A stretch of 64,000 nt of DNA from Akkermansia muciniphila (GTDB lineage Bacteria; Verrucomicrobiota; Verrucomicrobiia; Limisphaerales; SXTU01), in contig CAMCFN010000003.1 of assembly GCA_945874145.1 (NCBI GenBank), positions 62,001 through 126,000 of the forward strand, in the 5' to 3' direction. The notes under the pieces are model-generated. The model saw only the letters and a list, made by a program, of their open reading frames with translations. It did no database searches and was not told the origin of the DNA. Both the position numbers and the translations under genes were made by a program. The stretch's first letter is position 1, and every line of letters starts with the position of its first letter. Below, one piece after another: positions 1 through 9,677 of the stretch.

Positions 1-206
1 GCTTCCGCAAGTTGCTCGGACGCACCCCGCACGCGGAGATCCTGCGCGTGCAACTGCAACGCGTGAAACAGCTCCTGACGGAAACGGATCTCACCATCGA
101 GGTGATCGCCGAGCGCACCGGCTTCGCGCATTCGGAATACCTCAGTGTCGTATTCCGCCGTGAAGTCGGCCTGCCTCCCGGCCGTTATCGCGAGCAACAT
201 CGCTAG
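1..206 (+). CDS. AraC/XylS-family transcriptional regulator, C-terminal fragment
   Basis: The frame is open from base 3 to a TAG at 204-206, so only the last 67 or so residues of a longer protein are in the window. The fragment matches the second half of an AraC-type DNA-binding domain: FRKLLGRTP, a long helix, then the second helix-turn-helix (IEVIAERTGFAHSEYLSVVF) and the closing GLPPGRYREQ. The family binds promoter DNA as a double helix-turn-helix. The sensor part lies upstream and is not visible. The next gene, 76 bases downstream on the same strand, is a sugar-type binding protein, so a link to carbohydrate uptake is plausible but only inferred. Confidence 0.85.
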   Translation, partial: FRKLLGRTPHAEILRVQLQRVKQLLTETDLTIEVIAERTGFAHSEYLSVVFRREVGLPPGRYREQHR

Positions 207-231
207 GTTCGTGGTCGCCGCCTCGCTCCGT

Positions 232-252
232 CGGCCACCTTTTTTGTGGCCG
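232..252 (+). other. Short hairpin before the binding-protein gene
   Basis: The bases at 232-238 (CGGCCAC) pair perfectly with 246-252 (GTGGCCG) around a 7-base T-rich loop. It lies between the AraC stop and the next start codon. The T-run is in the loop, not after the stem, so it is not a typical intrinsic terminator. Its role, if any, is unknown. Confidence 0.4.
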
Positions 253-282
253 GTCCCGGCCGCCTTCCGTAGCCTCCGCGCT

Positions 283-1248
283 ATGAAGTTCATACTGCGA
301 TTTGCCCTCCGCGCGACCGCCCTGCTGGCCGCCTTTGCGCCCCTCTTGGCCCAGGCCCAGAAAAGCTACTCCTTCGGCATGATTGCCAAGTCGCAGGGCA
401 ACATGTTCTTCCTCGCCGCCCGCGCCGGGGCCGAGGACATGGCCAAGGAGCTCGGCGCGAAGCACGGCATCAAGATCAAGATCGACTGGCGCACCCCTAA
501 CGAGGAGGACGCCCAGCGCCAGGCCGAATACATCGAGCAGCTCCTGCTGGCCGGCACGGACGGCGTGATCATCTCCTGTTCCGACGCCAACAAGCTCACC
601 GACGCCATCAACAAGGCGGACCGCCAGGGCGTCCCAGTCGTGACCTTTTCCGGCGACGCCCCGGCCAGCCGGCGCTTCGTCAGCATCGGCATTGATGACT
701 TCAAGTGCGGCGAACAGACTTTCATCGAGCTGGCCAAGCTCATGGGCGGCAAAGGCACTGTCGCCGCCATTGATGGCAATCCCAACGCGCAAAACCTCCA
801 GCAACGCGCCGCCGGCTTCCGCACCGCTGCCAAGCGCTCGCCCGGCATCAAGGTGCTCGACATTTTTTACCACAAGGAAACCCCGCAGGACGCCGTCGCC
901 AAGATCGAGCAGGTGCAGCAGGCCAACCCCGACATCGCCGGCTGGGGCTTGCTCGGCGGCTGGCCGCTCTTCACGGACAACGCCCTCAAATGGCCCGCCG
1001 GCACGGTGAAATGCGTCTCCGTGGACGCGCTGCCACCGCAGCTTGCGTATGTCCGCAGCGGCCATGTGGAAATCCTGCTGGCGCAGGACGTGTATGGCTA
1101 CGGCCAGCGTTCCGTGCAGCACCTCGTCAACAAGCTGCACCTCAAGAAGAACCCCGCCTCCCCGCAGGATGTCACGCCGCTCATCTCCGTGACCAAGGCG
1201 AACGTGGAGGCTTACGCCAAGAACTGGGAGAAGTGGCTGCCCAAGTGA
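283..1248 (+). CDS. Periplasmic sugar-binding protein (ABC-type, ribose/LacI-like fold)
   Basis: A 321-residue protein with a clear signal peptide: MKFILRF, a hydrophobic stretch, then AQAQ at about residues 23-26. Start at ATG 283 was preferred over the in-frame start at 145, because it places the signal peptide at the N-terminus and avoids overlap with the regulator. The mature part fits Peripla_BP_4: a first strand with SFGMIAKSQGNMFF, GTDGVIISCSD near residue 95, VPVVTFSGDAP, GGKGTVAAIDGNP and a C-terminal QDVYGYG segment. Such proteins capture a sugar or related ligand in the periplasm for an ABC importer. No permease or ATPase gene follows, so it is an orphan here or works with distant genes. 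The ligand cannot be told from sequence. Confidence 0.85.
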   Translation: MKFILRFALRATALLAAFAPLLAQAQKSYSFGMIAKSQGNMFFLAARAGAEDMAKELGAKHGIKIKIDWRTPNEEDAQRQAEYIEQLLLAGTDGVIISCSDANKLTDAINKADRQGVPVVTFSGDAPASRRFVSIGIDDFKCGEQTFIELAKLMGGKGTVAAIDGNPNAQNLQQRAAGFRTAAKRSPGIKVLDIFYHKETPQDAVAKIEQVQQANPDIAGWGLLGGWPLFTDNALKWPAGTVKCVSVDALPPQLAYVRSGHVEILLAQDVYGYGQRSVQHLVNKLHLKKNPASPQDVTPLISVTKANVEAYAKNWEKWLPK

Positions 1249-1250
1249 AC

Positions 1251-1345
1251 GGCAGCCTTCAGGCTGCTTCCGTGTTCGTGCGGACCGGGTGAAAGGATTG
1301 GTCGGCGGAATTACGGACGGCGAAGCGGCGCAAACGCCGCGCCCA
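1251..1345. repeat. Weak imperfect inverted repeat of the dispersed GCTTCAGGC type
   Basis: A local palindrome GGCAGCCTTCAGGCTGC begins just after the binding-protein stop, and GAAGCGGCGCAAACGCCGCG follows about 60 bases on. The arms are only loosely complementary. It resembles the better-conserved dispersed palindromes elsewhere in the window, so it may be a decayed copy. Confidence 0.35.
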
Positions 1346-1533
1346 GGTCGGTTCTTCGCAGCTTCAATTAAGCAGTTGCCAATAAACCGCGCTTTGCCCA
1401 TAGAATCCCGCCGCGTTCGGTCGCGCTGGTTGCAGGATTTGGTGAATCGTCAGGTGAACGTGGTTCAGTGATGATTTGAAACCCGGTGGTCGGGAACAGT
1501 CGGAGCAGTAGTTGCGACAGGAGCAAATCATCA

Positions 1534-1953
<420 letters not shown>

Positions 1954-1973
1954 TCGCTGACGGATCAATCTCG

Positions 1974-2012
1974 CGCGGGGGGCTGGCAACAGCCTCCCGC
2001 GTTTTGCTTTTT
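1974..2012 (+). terminator. Intrinsic terminator of the RRM gene
   Basis: A 12-bp stem (1974-1985 with 1990-2001, one G-U pair) is closed by a GCAA tetraloop of the GNRA type and followed by TTTTGCTTTTT at 2002-2012. It starts 20 bases after the RRM stop codon and lies before the convergent copper ATPase gene. Confidence 0.9.
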
Positions 2013-2053
2013 GACTGGCTGAATTGTAACTGCTCACCGCGTGAGCGATGGCG

Positions 2054-4345
2054 TCAAACTTTCTCCGAGCTGCCGGCGAGCACGTAGGATCGCAACCGAA
2101 GGGCGTTGCCGATGACGATGACATCCGACAAGCCCATGGCCGCTGCGCACAGCACCGGACTGAGCAGCCCGAGGGCGGCCAGCGGCACGGCGGCGGCGTT
2201 GTAAAAGAAGGCCCAGAACAGGTTTTGCTTGATGGTGCGCAGGGTTGCCTGCGCCAGTCCGAGGGCCTCCGGCACGGCTTGCAAATCAGATTTCAGGAGG
2301 AGGATGTCCGCCGCCTCCCGGGCCACGTCACTGGCCCGGGCCACCGCGATGCCGAGGTCCGCCTGCTCCAGTGCGGGCGCATCGTTGATGCCATCGCCGA
2401 CAAACGCCACCCGTTCGCCCCGCGCTTGAAGCTGCTGCACAATCCCTGCCTTCTGCTCCGGTCGCACCTCGGCAAACACGTTGGCGCGGGGAATGCCGGC
2501 TTGTTCGGCCATGGCAGCCGCCGTGGCGGCGGTGTCGCCGGTGACAACCCAGGCCACTTGGCCTTGCCGCGCGAGCTGGGCCACCACGCGAGCGGCCTCG
2601 GGCTTGAGCTGGTCGCGCAAGGCGAAGACGCCCAACAGCTCGGCATCCCGGGCCAGTCCCAGCACCGTCGCTCCCTGACCAGTCCACTCCGCGACAAATG
2701 CGGTCGGCACCGCTGTGGCTCCGGCTTCGTTTAGCCAACGCAGCGAGCCCAGCCGCCAGACCGCCCCTTGCGCGGTGGCTTCGATGCCCGACCCGCGCAC
2801 TTCACGCCAGTTGGCAAACTCCATGAGACTGGCCGGCGCGGGCCGGCTGACCAGTGCGCGGCTCAGTGGATGATTTGAGGGAGCGGCCAATGCGGCGGCA
2901 ACTTCTCCGGCTGATGAGCTGTCCGCCTTCATTTCCAACCTTGCCGCCACGGCGAGTTTTCCTTCGGTCAGCGTGCCGGTCTTGTCGAAGAGCACCGCTG
3001 TGATGCGCCCGCTCTTTTCGAGGGCGGCCCCGTCGCGGATCAAGATGCCACGCCGGGCCGCCGCGTTCACCCCGGCCATGATGGCGGCGGGCGTCGCCAA
3101 GCCCATCGCGCACGGGCACGCCACGATCAGCACGCCCGCCGCATGAATGAAAGCGGCCGCCAGCGGTGAGGGAAAATGCCCGGCCGGCAGGAAGGGCAGC
3201 AACGCAGTGGCCGTGCGCAAGGCACTTTCATAAGCGAGTCCCCACCACAAGCCGGTGGCCAGCGCCACCAGCACCACCATCGGCACAAACACCGCGCTGA
3301 CCCGGTCGCCGAGCTTTTGGATGGCGGCGCGACTGGTCTGCGCGCGTTGCACCATGACGATGATTTGTGCTAGGGCGGTGGCCGAACCCGTGGCCGTGAC
3401 GCGGAAGACCAGCCGTCCGTTTTGGTTCACCGTGCCGCCGTAGAGCTTCGCGCCGGTGGACTTTTCCACGGGCAGGGATTCGCCCGTCAGCATGGCCTCA
3501 TCCACGGCAGATTGGCCTTCGATCACCTCGCCGTCCACCGGCACGCGATCCCCCGGCCGGAGCACGACGCGGTCGCCGACTTGCAAAGCCGTGACGTCAA
3601 CCGCGCGCTCTTCGCCTGACGTCTCCAGCCGGTGAGCTTGCGGCGGGGTGAGCGTGAGCAAGGCCCGCAAGGAGCTGGCCGCGCGCGCGCTCATGCGGGC
3701 CTCCAGCCAATGCCCCACGCTGATGAGCGTGATGATCGCGGCGGCTTCCATGAAATATCCATGCCCCGTCCAGCCCGTGAACAAGGCCCAGGTGCTGAAG
3801 CCAAACGCCGTGGTCGAGCCCAGCGCCACCAGCGTGTCCATGTTGGAGCTGCCCGCCCGGAGCTGTCGCCAGGCCCCGACATAGAAGCGTGCGCCACACA
3901 CCAGTTGCACCGGCAACGCGAGGGCAAAGGCGGTCCACTGGAACCAGCGTGTCATCCCCAGCCCCAAGCCCCACTCCCCCAACATCAGCAGGCCGGTAAT
4001 CAATCCCCCGAACCCGACGTTGAACTGCCAACCCGCCAGTGGTGACCAATCGGAAGGTGGCTTGGCGGGGGCGGCGAGACTGATCGGTTCGGCGGGAAAA
4101 CCGACGGCCTGCAGCGCGCGCACGATGGCGTCCGCTCGGACCGGTGCGTCTGGCTGCCAATGCACCGTGGCCCGGGCCAGTTCGAGATTGACCACGGCGT
4201 TCGTGACGCCGGGCACCCCCTGGAGTGCCTCCGTTGCTTTGCGCACGCAGCCTTGGCAGTTCATGCCATGCACGGTGAATTCCATCGGGCTGATGGTGGC
4301 CCCGGGCTGGGCCGGATCGCAATCAGTTGAACACGCGCTGCTCAT
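2054..4345 (-). CDS. copA: Copper-translocating P1B-type ATPase
   Basis: A 763-residue heavy-metal P-type ATPase that exports Cu(I) across the inner membrane using ATP. One N-terminal metal-binding domain carries GMNCQGC (Cys30, Cys33). The membrane CPC motif is at about residues 410-412, the phosphorylation site DKTGTLTEG at about 454, the HP locus as HPLSRAL, and the hinge as [10 protein letters not shown]. The length is normal for CopA. Start ATG 4345 gives a short Cys-containing leader before the HMA domain; GTG 4354 and ATG 4276 are alternatives. In the last membrane segment the usual Cu-site M-x-x-S-S reads MGLSD (about residues 737-741), so the last Ser is Asp. No copper regulator or chaperone gene is adjacent. 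Confidence 0.95.
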   Translation of the reverse strand: MSSACSTDCDPAQPGATISPMEFTVHGMNCQGCVRKATEALQGVPGVTNAVVNLELARATVHWQPDAPVRADAIVRALQAVGFPAEPISLAAPAKPPSDWSPLAGWQFNVGFGGLITGLLMLGEWGLGLGMTRWFQWTAFALALPVQLVCGARFYVGAWRQLRAGSSNMDTLVALGSTTAFGFSTWALFTGWTGHGYFMEAAAIITLISVGHWLEARMSARAASSLRALLTLTPPQAHRLETSGEERAVDVTALQVGDRVVLRPGDRVPVDGEVIEGQSAVDEAMLTGESLPVEKSTGAKLYGGTVNQNGRLVFRVTATGSATALAQIIVMVQRAQTSRAAIQKLGDRVSAVFVPMVVLVALATGLWWGLAYESALRTATALLPFLPAGHFPSPLAAAFIHAAGVLIVACPCAMGLATPAAIMAGVNAAARRGILIRDGAALEKSGRITAVLFDKTGTLTEGKLAVAARLEMKADSSSAGEVAAALAAPSNHPLSRALVSRPAPASLMEFANWREVRGSGIEATAQGAVWRLGSLRWLNEAGATAVPTAFVAEWTGQGATVLGLARDAELLGVFALRDQLKPEAARVVAQLARQGQVAWVVTGDTAATAAAMAEQAGIPRANVFAEVRPEQKAGIVQQLQARGERVAFVGDGINDAPALEQADLGIAVARASDVAREAADILLLKSDLQAVPEALGLAQATLRTIKQNLFWAFFYNAAAVPLAALGLLSPVLCAAAMGLSDVIVIGNALRLRSYVLAGSSEKV

Positions 4346-4489
4346 CCAGACCACTTAGCCACAGTGCGCGCCTGACTGCACCCTTCATTCTCAACGCGAC
4401 CCAGCGTAGGACGACGAATCTTCCAGCGGATGTGCCCCGCCCGTTGGAAGCTTGCCAAAGCGCCCCCCCCTCCGCATCTTTTCGGCCGT

Positions 4490-5602
4490 ATGAGTAATAA
4501 GACGGCGGTCATAGTGTTGATAGCGTTGAGCGTTTTGCTCGGAATTGGCCTGCTCATGCGGCACAACGCAGCCGAGGAGCAGAAGCGGAACGACACCGCC
4601 CAGATCACCAAGCTGGACACCAATTTGAAGGCCACCGAGGGCCAGCTCACCGACCAGAAGAAGGTCAACGAATCCCTGCTCCAGACCAACGCCCTCATCA
4701 CCACGAACCTCGCCGTCAAGACCGAGGAAGCCAAGGTGCTGACGGCCAAAGTCGAAGCCACCTCCAGCGAATTGACCCAGACCAAGCAGGTGCTCACCAA
4801 GACCCAAGCCGAGGCCAAGGCTGCGCAGGCTGCTGCTGAGAAAGCCGCCGCCGCCGCCCTGCAGGCCGAGGCCGCCGCCAAGAAAGCCCAGGCCGAGATT
4901 GCTGTCGCCCAAGCGGAAACCAAGACCGCTCAGGCCGCCACCAAGCAGGCGGAAACCACGCTCAAGTCTGTCCAGACCAAGGCGGATGCTGATGCGAAGA
5001 CCGCCGCGACCCGCCTTGCCGCCCTTGAAAAGTCCAAGGCAGACGAAATTGCCCGGCGCGACGCCAGCATACAGGACTTGCAGACCACGCGTGACCAGCT
5101 CAACGCCAAAATCGTCGGGCTGAACGCCGACATCGCCAAGCTCCAGACCACGGTCAGCACGCTCAACGCCCGCATCAACCTCGTTGAGGGCGAACTGCAA
5201 GTGGCCAACAACGACAAGGCCTTCCTCACCAAGGAGCTGCAACGCATGCAAACCGAGCGCACCGAGATGGAGCGCAAGATGAACGACCTCGCCTTCCTTC
5301 GCGAACAGATGTCCACCATCAAGAGCGAGCAGGCCATCGGCCGGCGCGTGGAATGGATGCGGCAGGGTGTCTTCATGGATGAGCGCAAGGGCGGGCAACT
5401 GCTCAACGACGGGCTGCGCCCCCTCCCCGCCGCCAAGCCGATGAGCACGCGCGGCAGCCAGCTCAATGTCGAAGTGCATCGCGACGGCACCGTCACCATC
5501 AAGCCGGCCGGTCCAGCCGCGAAGCAGGGGGACAAGGGGGCTGAGAAGAGCGTGACCGTCGGGCCCGACTTCCCCGCCACGCCCACGCCGAAGCAGAAGT
5601 AA
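4490..5602 (+). CDS. Membrane-anchored coiled-coil protein of unknown function
   Basis: A 370-residue protein starting MSNKTAVIVLIALSVLLG. One membrane segment lies at about residues 5-22. It is followed by about 250 residues rich in Ala, Lys, Glu, Gln and Thr with heptad-like spacing (many TK/AEA/KAQ runs), which predicts a long coiled coil. A less repetitive C-terminal part follows, with VEWMRQGVFMDER and LNVEVHRDGTVTIKP. Start 4490 was chosen because the frame upstream from 4430 gives a proline-rich non-hydrophobic leader. The likely topology is a single-pass anchor with the coil in the periplasm. I do not recognise a named family. It stands alone between copA (divergent) and moaA. Confidence 0.75.
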   Translation: MSNKTAVIVLIALSVLLGIGLLMRHNAAEEQKRNDTAQITKLDTNLKATEGQLTDQKKVNESLLQTNALITTNLAVKTEEAKVLTAKVEATSSELTQTKQVLTKTQAEAKAAQAAAEKAAAAALQAEAAAKKAQAEIAVAQAETKTAQAATKQAETTLKSVQTKADADAKTAATRLAALEKSKADEIARRDASIQDLQTTRDQLNAKIVGLNADIAKLQTTVSTLNARINLVEGELQVANNDKAFLTKELQRMQTERTEMERKMNDLAFLREQMSTIKSEQAIGRRVEWMRQGVFMDERKGGQLLNDGLRPLPAAKPMSTRGSQLNVEVHRDGTVTIKPAGPAAKQGDKGAEKSVTVGPDFPATPTPKQK

Positions 5603-5640
5603 GGCGCGACCGCTGGCTTTGGCTGCCCGGCTGAAGTATG

Positions 5641-5698
5641 CAGTGTCCAGTAATCAGTGAGGCGAACCACCGGTCACTGACTGAATACTGAACACTGA
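5641..5698. repeat. Imperfect inverted repeat with CAGTGTTCAGTATTCAGTG-type arms
   Basis: CAGTGTCCAGTAATCAGTG at 5641-5659 is roughly the reverse complement of CACTGACTGAATACTGAACACTG ending near 5697. It fills the gap before moaA. Such arms recur in many bacterial genomes; no function is known to me. Confidence 0.6.
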
Positions 5699-5711
5699 AT
5701 ACTCCTCCTTC

Positions 5712-6782
5712 ATGTCCGGCCTCCCCTCACTGAACGACTCCTTCGGTCGCACGATGCGCGACCTCCGGGTCAGCATCACGGACCGCTGCAATTTCCGGTG
5801 CCTGTATTGCCTGCCGGAGACCGAGGAGGCCGCCAACTTCTATCGCGGCAAGTTCGACGCGCTCAAGAACCCGCAGCCCACGCTCACGCCCATCGTCCGC
5901 GAGTGGAAGCCCAAGTCCGCGCTGCTGACCTATGAGGAGATCGAGCGGGTGGTGCGCGTCGCCGTTGGCTTGGGCATCGAGAAAGTCCGTATCACGGGCG
6001 GCGAACCGCTCCTCCGCCGTGACGTGCCGGGTCTCGTCGCCCGCCTCGCGCCCATTCCCGGCATCCGTGATCTCGCGATGACGACGAACGGTTCGCAATT
6101 TGCTCCCCACGCCGCTGCCTTGCGGGCCGCTGGTCTGCAACGCATCAGCTTCAGTCTCGACTCGTTGGAACAGGAGAATTTCAAACGCATCACTGGTCGC
6201 GACGGCCTACGCTCGGTGCTCGCTGGCATCGTCCAGGCCAAGGCGCTCGGCTTCGCGCCCGTGAAGGTCAATGCGGTGGTCATTCGCGGCCTGAATGATC
6301 ATGAGCTGGAGCGGCTCGCCGAGTTCGCGCGCGAACAAGACGTGAGCTTGCGCTTCATCGAGTTCATGCCGCTGGATTCCGGCCGCGCCTGGCTGCGCGA
6401 CCTTGTCGTGCCGGGCCGCGAAATCCTCGCCCGGCTCCAAGCGCGCTTCGCTCTGCGTCCAGTGGTGTCGGAGAACAAGTCCGAGACTGCGAAGCGCTGG
6501 ACCTTCGCGGACGGGCGCGGCGAGATCGGCATCATCGCGCCGGTCACGGAAGCCTTCTGCGGCCATTGCAATCGCCTCCGGCTCACCGCCGATGGGAAGA
6601 TCCGCACCTGCCTCTTCAGCCTGCACGAGCACGATCTGAAACCCCTTCTGCGCGGCCGTGCCGGGGATGCGGAGCTGGCTGCGCGGCTGCGGGAAATTGT
6701 GCTGGGGAAAGAGGCTCGCCACCACATTGGCGAGCCGGGTTTTCAGCAGCCCGAGCGCACCATGAGTTGCATCGGCGGCTGA
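5712..6782 (+). CDS. moaA: GTP 3',8-cyclase, molybdenum cofactor biosynthesis
   Basis: A 356-residue radical SAM enzyme that converts GTP to 3',8-cyclo-GTP, the first step of molybdopterin synthesis in the cytosol. The N-terminal 4Fe-4S motif is CNFRCLYC near residue 22. TGGEPLLRRD follows near residue 95. The C-terminal cluster is CGHCNRLRLTADGKIRTC near residue 285. The chain ends in the Gly-Gly tail that the family needs (CIGG). After the first cluster there are about 30 extra residues (ANFYRGKF...VREWKPKS) compared with E. coli MoaA. No other moa or mog gene is nearby, so cofactor genes must be scattered. Confidence 0.95.
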   Translation: MSGLPSLNDSFGRTMRDLRVSITDRCNFRCLYCLPETEEAANFYRGKFDALKNPQPTLTPIVREWKPKSALLTYEEIERVVRVAVGLGIEKVRITGGEPLLRRDVPGLVARLAPIPGIRDLAMTTNGSQFAPHAAALRAAGLQRISFSLDSLEQENFKRITGRDGLRSVLAGIVQAKALGFAPVKVNAVVIRGLNDHELERLAEFAREQDVSLRFIEFMPLDSGRAWLRDLVVPGREILARLQARFALRPVVSENKSETAKRWTFADGRGEIGIIAPVTEAFCGHCNRLRLTADGKIRTCLFSLHEHDLKPLLRGRAGDAELAARLREIVLGKEARHHIGEPGFQQPERTMSCIGG

Positions 6783-6815
6783 ACAGGGCAGGGGACCGAA
6801 CGCAGCTCCAGCGCG

Positions 6816-7202
6816 TTACGCCCCGGGATCAGCCGGCTTTGGGAGCAGGCTTTCCACCGCATTGAGGATTTCCTCCACGCTGAAAGGTTTGGCCAGCGCC
6901 AGGTGCGCTCCCAGCTTCTGGGCCATCACGAGGATGGCTCCGCCGGTTCTGGGCACGCTGCCGGTGATGGCGATGATTTTGACCTCGGGGAACTGGCGGC
7001 GAATGTCGAGGATGGTTTCGATGCCGTCCTTGCCGGGCATGTAAAGGTCCACAATGGCCACATCCGCCGGGGCTGCCTGCAGGGCGGCTATCGCCGTGGT
7101 GCCGTCCTTGGCCCGCCGGGCCTCGTGGCCGGCCAGCGTCAAGGTCCGCTGCATCAGATGACAAAAGTCATCCTCGTCGTCGGCGATGAGAATCCGTGCC
7201 AT
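6816..7202 (-). CDS. Stand-alone response regulator receiver domain protein
   Basis: A 128-residue single receiver domain of the CheY type. The acidic pocket is Asp8/Asp9, the phosphorylated residue is Asp52 (VAIVDLYMPGKDG), the switch Thr is Thr80 (AITGS) and the conserved Lys is Lys105 (LAKPF). There is no output domain, so it probably acts through protein contacts or in a phosphorelay. The start at ATG 7202 gives MARILIADDEDD. The longer frame from 7301 adds an unrelated 33-residue leader. No histidine kinase is adjacent; moaA faces it and the SDR gene is divergent. Confidence 0.9.
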   Translation of the reverse strand: MARILIADDEDDFCHLMQRTLTLAGHEARRAKDGTTAIAALQAAPADVAIVDLYMPGKDGIETILDIRRQFPEVKIIAITGSVPRTGGAILVMAQKLGAHLALAKPFSVEEILNAVESLLPKPADPGA

Positions 7203-7361
7203 TTTGGTTGTGGCTGTCCGCCTGCCTTTGCCTGCGTTTACGGCGTGTGACAACTGAGAACGTCGCGAGCAATAGCCGGACGGACGTGGGTAGTCGAGCA
7301 TTTACCGCTCGCATTTACCGCTCGCGTTTGCCGGGGCATCTCGTTTTGATTTCCGCACCGC

Positions 7362-8123
7362 ATGGCCATCAACATTGACCTCTCGGGCAAGGTCGCCCTC
7401 ATCACCGGCGCGTCGCAAGGCATCGGCGCGCAGATGGCGCGCACTTTCCACGCTGCCGGCGCGACGGTCGTGCTGAACCATCCCGACCTCGGCACCACCC
7501 GCGCCGACGCGGAGCGCTTGACCGCCGAGTTGAACGCGCTCCGCTGCGACAGCGCTGACGTGCTCGCGGCGGACGTTGCCGAAGCCGAGGCCGTCCGCAC
7601 GATGATGCAGGCGGTGCAGGAACGGCGCGGTGGACTGGACTTCCTCATCAACAACGCCGCCATCCTCCGCGACCGCACCATCGCCAAATTATCGCCCGAT
7701 GACTGGCAGGCCGTGCTCGACGTGAACCTCACCGGCGTCTTCCACTGTTGCAAGTTCGGCCTCGAAGTCATGCGCGACGGCGGGGCCATCGTGAGCATGG
7801 GGAGCATCGCGGCCATTCAAGGCTTCTTCGGCCAGACCAACTACGCCGCCGCCAAGGCCGGCGTGCAGGCCATGATGCGCGTGCTCGCCCGCGAGTGCGC
7901 GCGACGCGGCATCCGCGCCAACGCCATCGCGCCCGGCGTGATTGACACTACGATGGCCGCGACCATCCCCGAGGCCGCCCGCACCGAGATGCTTAAGAAC
8001 ATCCCCCTCGCCCGACTCGGCACGCCCGAGGAAGTCGCCAACGTTGCGCTCTTTCTCTGCTCGCCACTAGCCAGTTACGTCAGCGGCCAGACTATCGAGG
8101 TCAACGGGGGCTGGAGAGGGTGA
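7362..8123 (+). CDS. Short-chain dehydrogenase/reductase (FabG-like)
   Basis: A 253-residue NAD(P)-dependent oxidoreductase. The cofactor motif is TGASQGIG at residues 15-22, followed by NNAAI near residue 105. The catalytic set is Ser in SMGSIAA and Tyr-x-x-x-Lys in NYAAAKAG. The C-terminus SGQTIEVNGGW is typical of FabG-like SDRs. The stop codon overlaps the start of the next gene by four bases, so the two are translationally coupled. The CoA-transferase partner suggests work on a hydroxy- or keto-acid route rather than bulk fatty-acid synthesis. The substrate cannot be named. Confidence 0.92.
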   Translation: MAINIDLSGKVALITGASQGIGAQMARTFHAAGATVVLNHPDLGTTRADAERLTAELNALRCDSADVLAADVAEAEAVRTMMQAVQERRGGLDFLINNAAILRDRTIAKLSPDDWQAVLDVNLTGVFHCCKFGLEVMRDGGAIVSMGSIAAIQGFFGQTNYAAAKAGVQAMMRVLARECARRGIRANAIAPGVIDTTMAATIPEAARTEMLKNIPLARLGTPEEVANVALFLCSPLASYVSGQTIEVNGGWRG

Positions 8124-9649
8124 GAGCTGCCGCGCGCATCGTCTCTGCGGCCGAGGCCGTGGCTGAGATTCCGTCTGGAGCGACGGTTGCCATCGGTGGT
8201 TTCGTCGGCGCGGGGCATCCGGAGATGCTTTCGTCCGCGCTGGAGCGGCGCTTTATGGAGAGCGGTTCCCCGCGCGACCTCACGCTGCTCTACTGCGCTG
8301 GCCAAGGCGACCGTGCGGAACGCGGCTTGAACCATCTTGCCTACGCCGGCCTCGTGAAGCGCGTCATCGGCGGCCACTGGAACCTCGCACCCAAGCTGGG
8401 CCGGCTCGCGCTCGCGAATAAGATTGAGGCCTACAACTTCCCGCAAGGCGTCCTGTGCGTGCTGCTCCGCGAAATCGCCGCGAAGCGCCCCGGCGTTTTC
8501 ACACGCATCGGGATGAACACGTTCATTGACCCGGTCAACGGTGGCGGTCGACTCAATGCGCGCACCACCGAACCGCTCGTCGAGCGCGTCCAGCTTGATG
8601 GCGAGGATTGGCTGCGCTACCGCACGTTTCCCGTCACCGTCGGCCTCATCCGCGCGACGACGGCCGACGCGCACGGCAACCTCACGCTCGAACGCGAGGC
8701 ACTCATCGGCGAGGTGCTGCCCATCGCGCAGGCCGCGCACAACCACGGCGGCATCGTCATCGCGCAGGTTGAGCGTGTGGTCGAGCGCATCACCGACCCG
8801 AAGGCGGTGCGCGTGCCCGGCGTGCTCGTGGACTACCTCGTCGTCTCCGGCGGCGCACAGCACGACCAGACTTTCGCCGAACCGTTCAATGAGGCTTACG
8901 TCACGAGCCTTGGAAACGATGCGGCTTTCCAACCGATGCCGTTCAGCGAACGCAAAATCATCGGTCGCCGCGCGCTCCGCGAAATCCGCGCCGGCAACAT
9001 CGTGAACCTCGGCATTGGGGTCCCTGAGGCGGTCGCAGCCGTCGCGGCAGAGATGGGACGGCTCGCGGAGTTCACGCTTACCTTGGAAAGCGGCCCCATC
9101 GGTGGTTTGCCAGCGGGTGGGTTAAGCTTCGGTTGCAGCGCGCACCCGGAAGCCGTCGTGGACCAGCCTTCACAGTTTGATTTCTACGACGGCGGCGGGC
9201 TGGACATCGCCGTGCTGGGTGCACTGGAGGTGGACGCCGAGGGCAGCGTGAACGTGACCGCGCTTGGCGGCGGGCGCTTCGCGGGCGTGGGCGGCTTCGT
9301 GAACATCACGCAAAGCGCCAAACGCGTCATCTTCGCCTGCACGTTCCGCGCGGATGGACTGGAGGTGGATGCGAGTGAAGGCGCGTTGCGCATCAAGCGT
9401 GAAGGCGCGAAGGCGAAGTTTGTGCGCCGCGTTGCGCAAGTCTGCTTCCACGGGCCGTCCGCCGTGGCGCGCGGGCAACAAGTCCTCTACGTCACCGAGC
9501 GCGCCGTGTTCGAGCTGAAGGCGGATGGCCTGCACCTGCTCGAACTTGCGCCGGGCGTTGACTTGAACGCCGACGTGCTCCAGCGGATGGAGTTCAAGCC
9601 CTACCTTGAACAGTGCGCGCGGATGCCGGTAGAGTGCTTCACGCGGTAG
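8120..9649 (+). CDS. Family I acyl-CoA:carboxylate CoA-transferase (YdiF/propionate CoA-transferase type)
   Basis: A 509-residue single-chain CoA-transferase in which the alpha and beta halves are fused. The N-terminal half has GATVAIGGFVGAGHPE and GGHWNLAPKLGRLALANK, with a FIDPVNGGGRLN segment. The C-terminal half has LGIGVPEAVAAVA and the predicted catalytic Glu in TLESGPIGG near residue 324, followed by GFVNITQSA. The enzyme moves CoA between carboxylic acids through a glutamyl-CoA thioester. GTG 8120 is the start and overlaps the SDR stop (GTGA). The pair faces an MHS-family transporter, which may import the acid used; that link is inferred. Confidence 0.93.
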   Translation: MRAAARIVSAAEAVAEIPSGATVAIGGFVGAGHPEMLSSALERRFMESGSPRDLTLLYCAGQGDRAERGLNHLAYAGLVKRVIGGHWNLAPKLGRLALANKIEAYNFPQGVLCVLLREIAAKRPGVFTRIGMNTFIDPVNGGGRLNARTTEPLVERVQLDGEDWLRYRTFPVTVGLIRATTADAHGNLTLEREALIGEVLPIAQAAHNHGGIVIAQVERVVERITDPKAVRVPGVLVDYLVVSGGAQHDQTFAEPFNEAYVTSLGNDAAFQPMPFSERKIIGRRALREIRAGNIVNLGIGVPEAVAAVAAEMGRLAEFTLTLESGPIGGLPAGGLSFGCSAHPEAVVDQPSQFDFYDGGGLDIAVLGALEVDAEGSVNVTALGGGRFAGVGGFVNITQSAKRVIFACTFRADGLEVDASEGALRIKREGAKAKFVRRVAQVCFHGPSAVARGQQVLYVTERAVFELKADGLHLLELAPGVDLNADVLQRMEFKPYLEQCARMPVECFTR

Positions 9650-9677
9650 CCCGGAATGCCGGTCTCCAGCGCGGGGT

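Noticed and set aside
232-252. Hairpin with T-run as a terminator of the AraC-type gene
   Set aside because: The T-run lies in the loop rather than after the stem, so it does not meet the intrinsic terminator pattern.
142-1401. Long minus-strand frame opposite the binding-protein gene
   Set aside because: It is a high-GC antisense shadow; the plus-strand protein has a signal peptide and family motifs, while this frame shows none.
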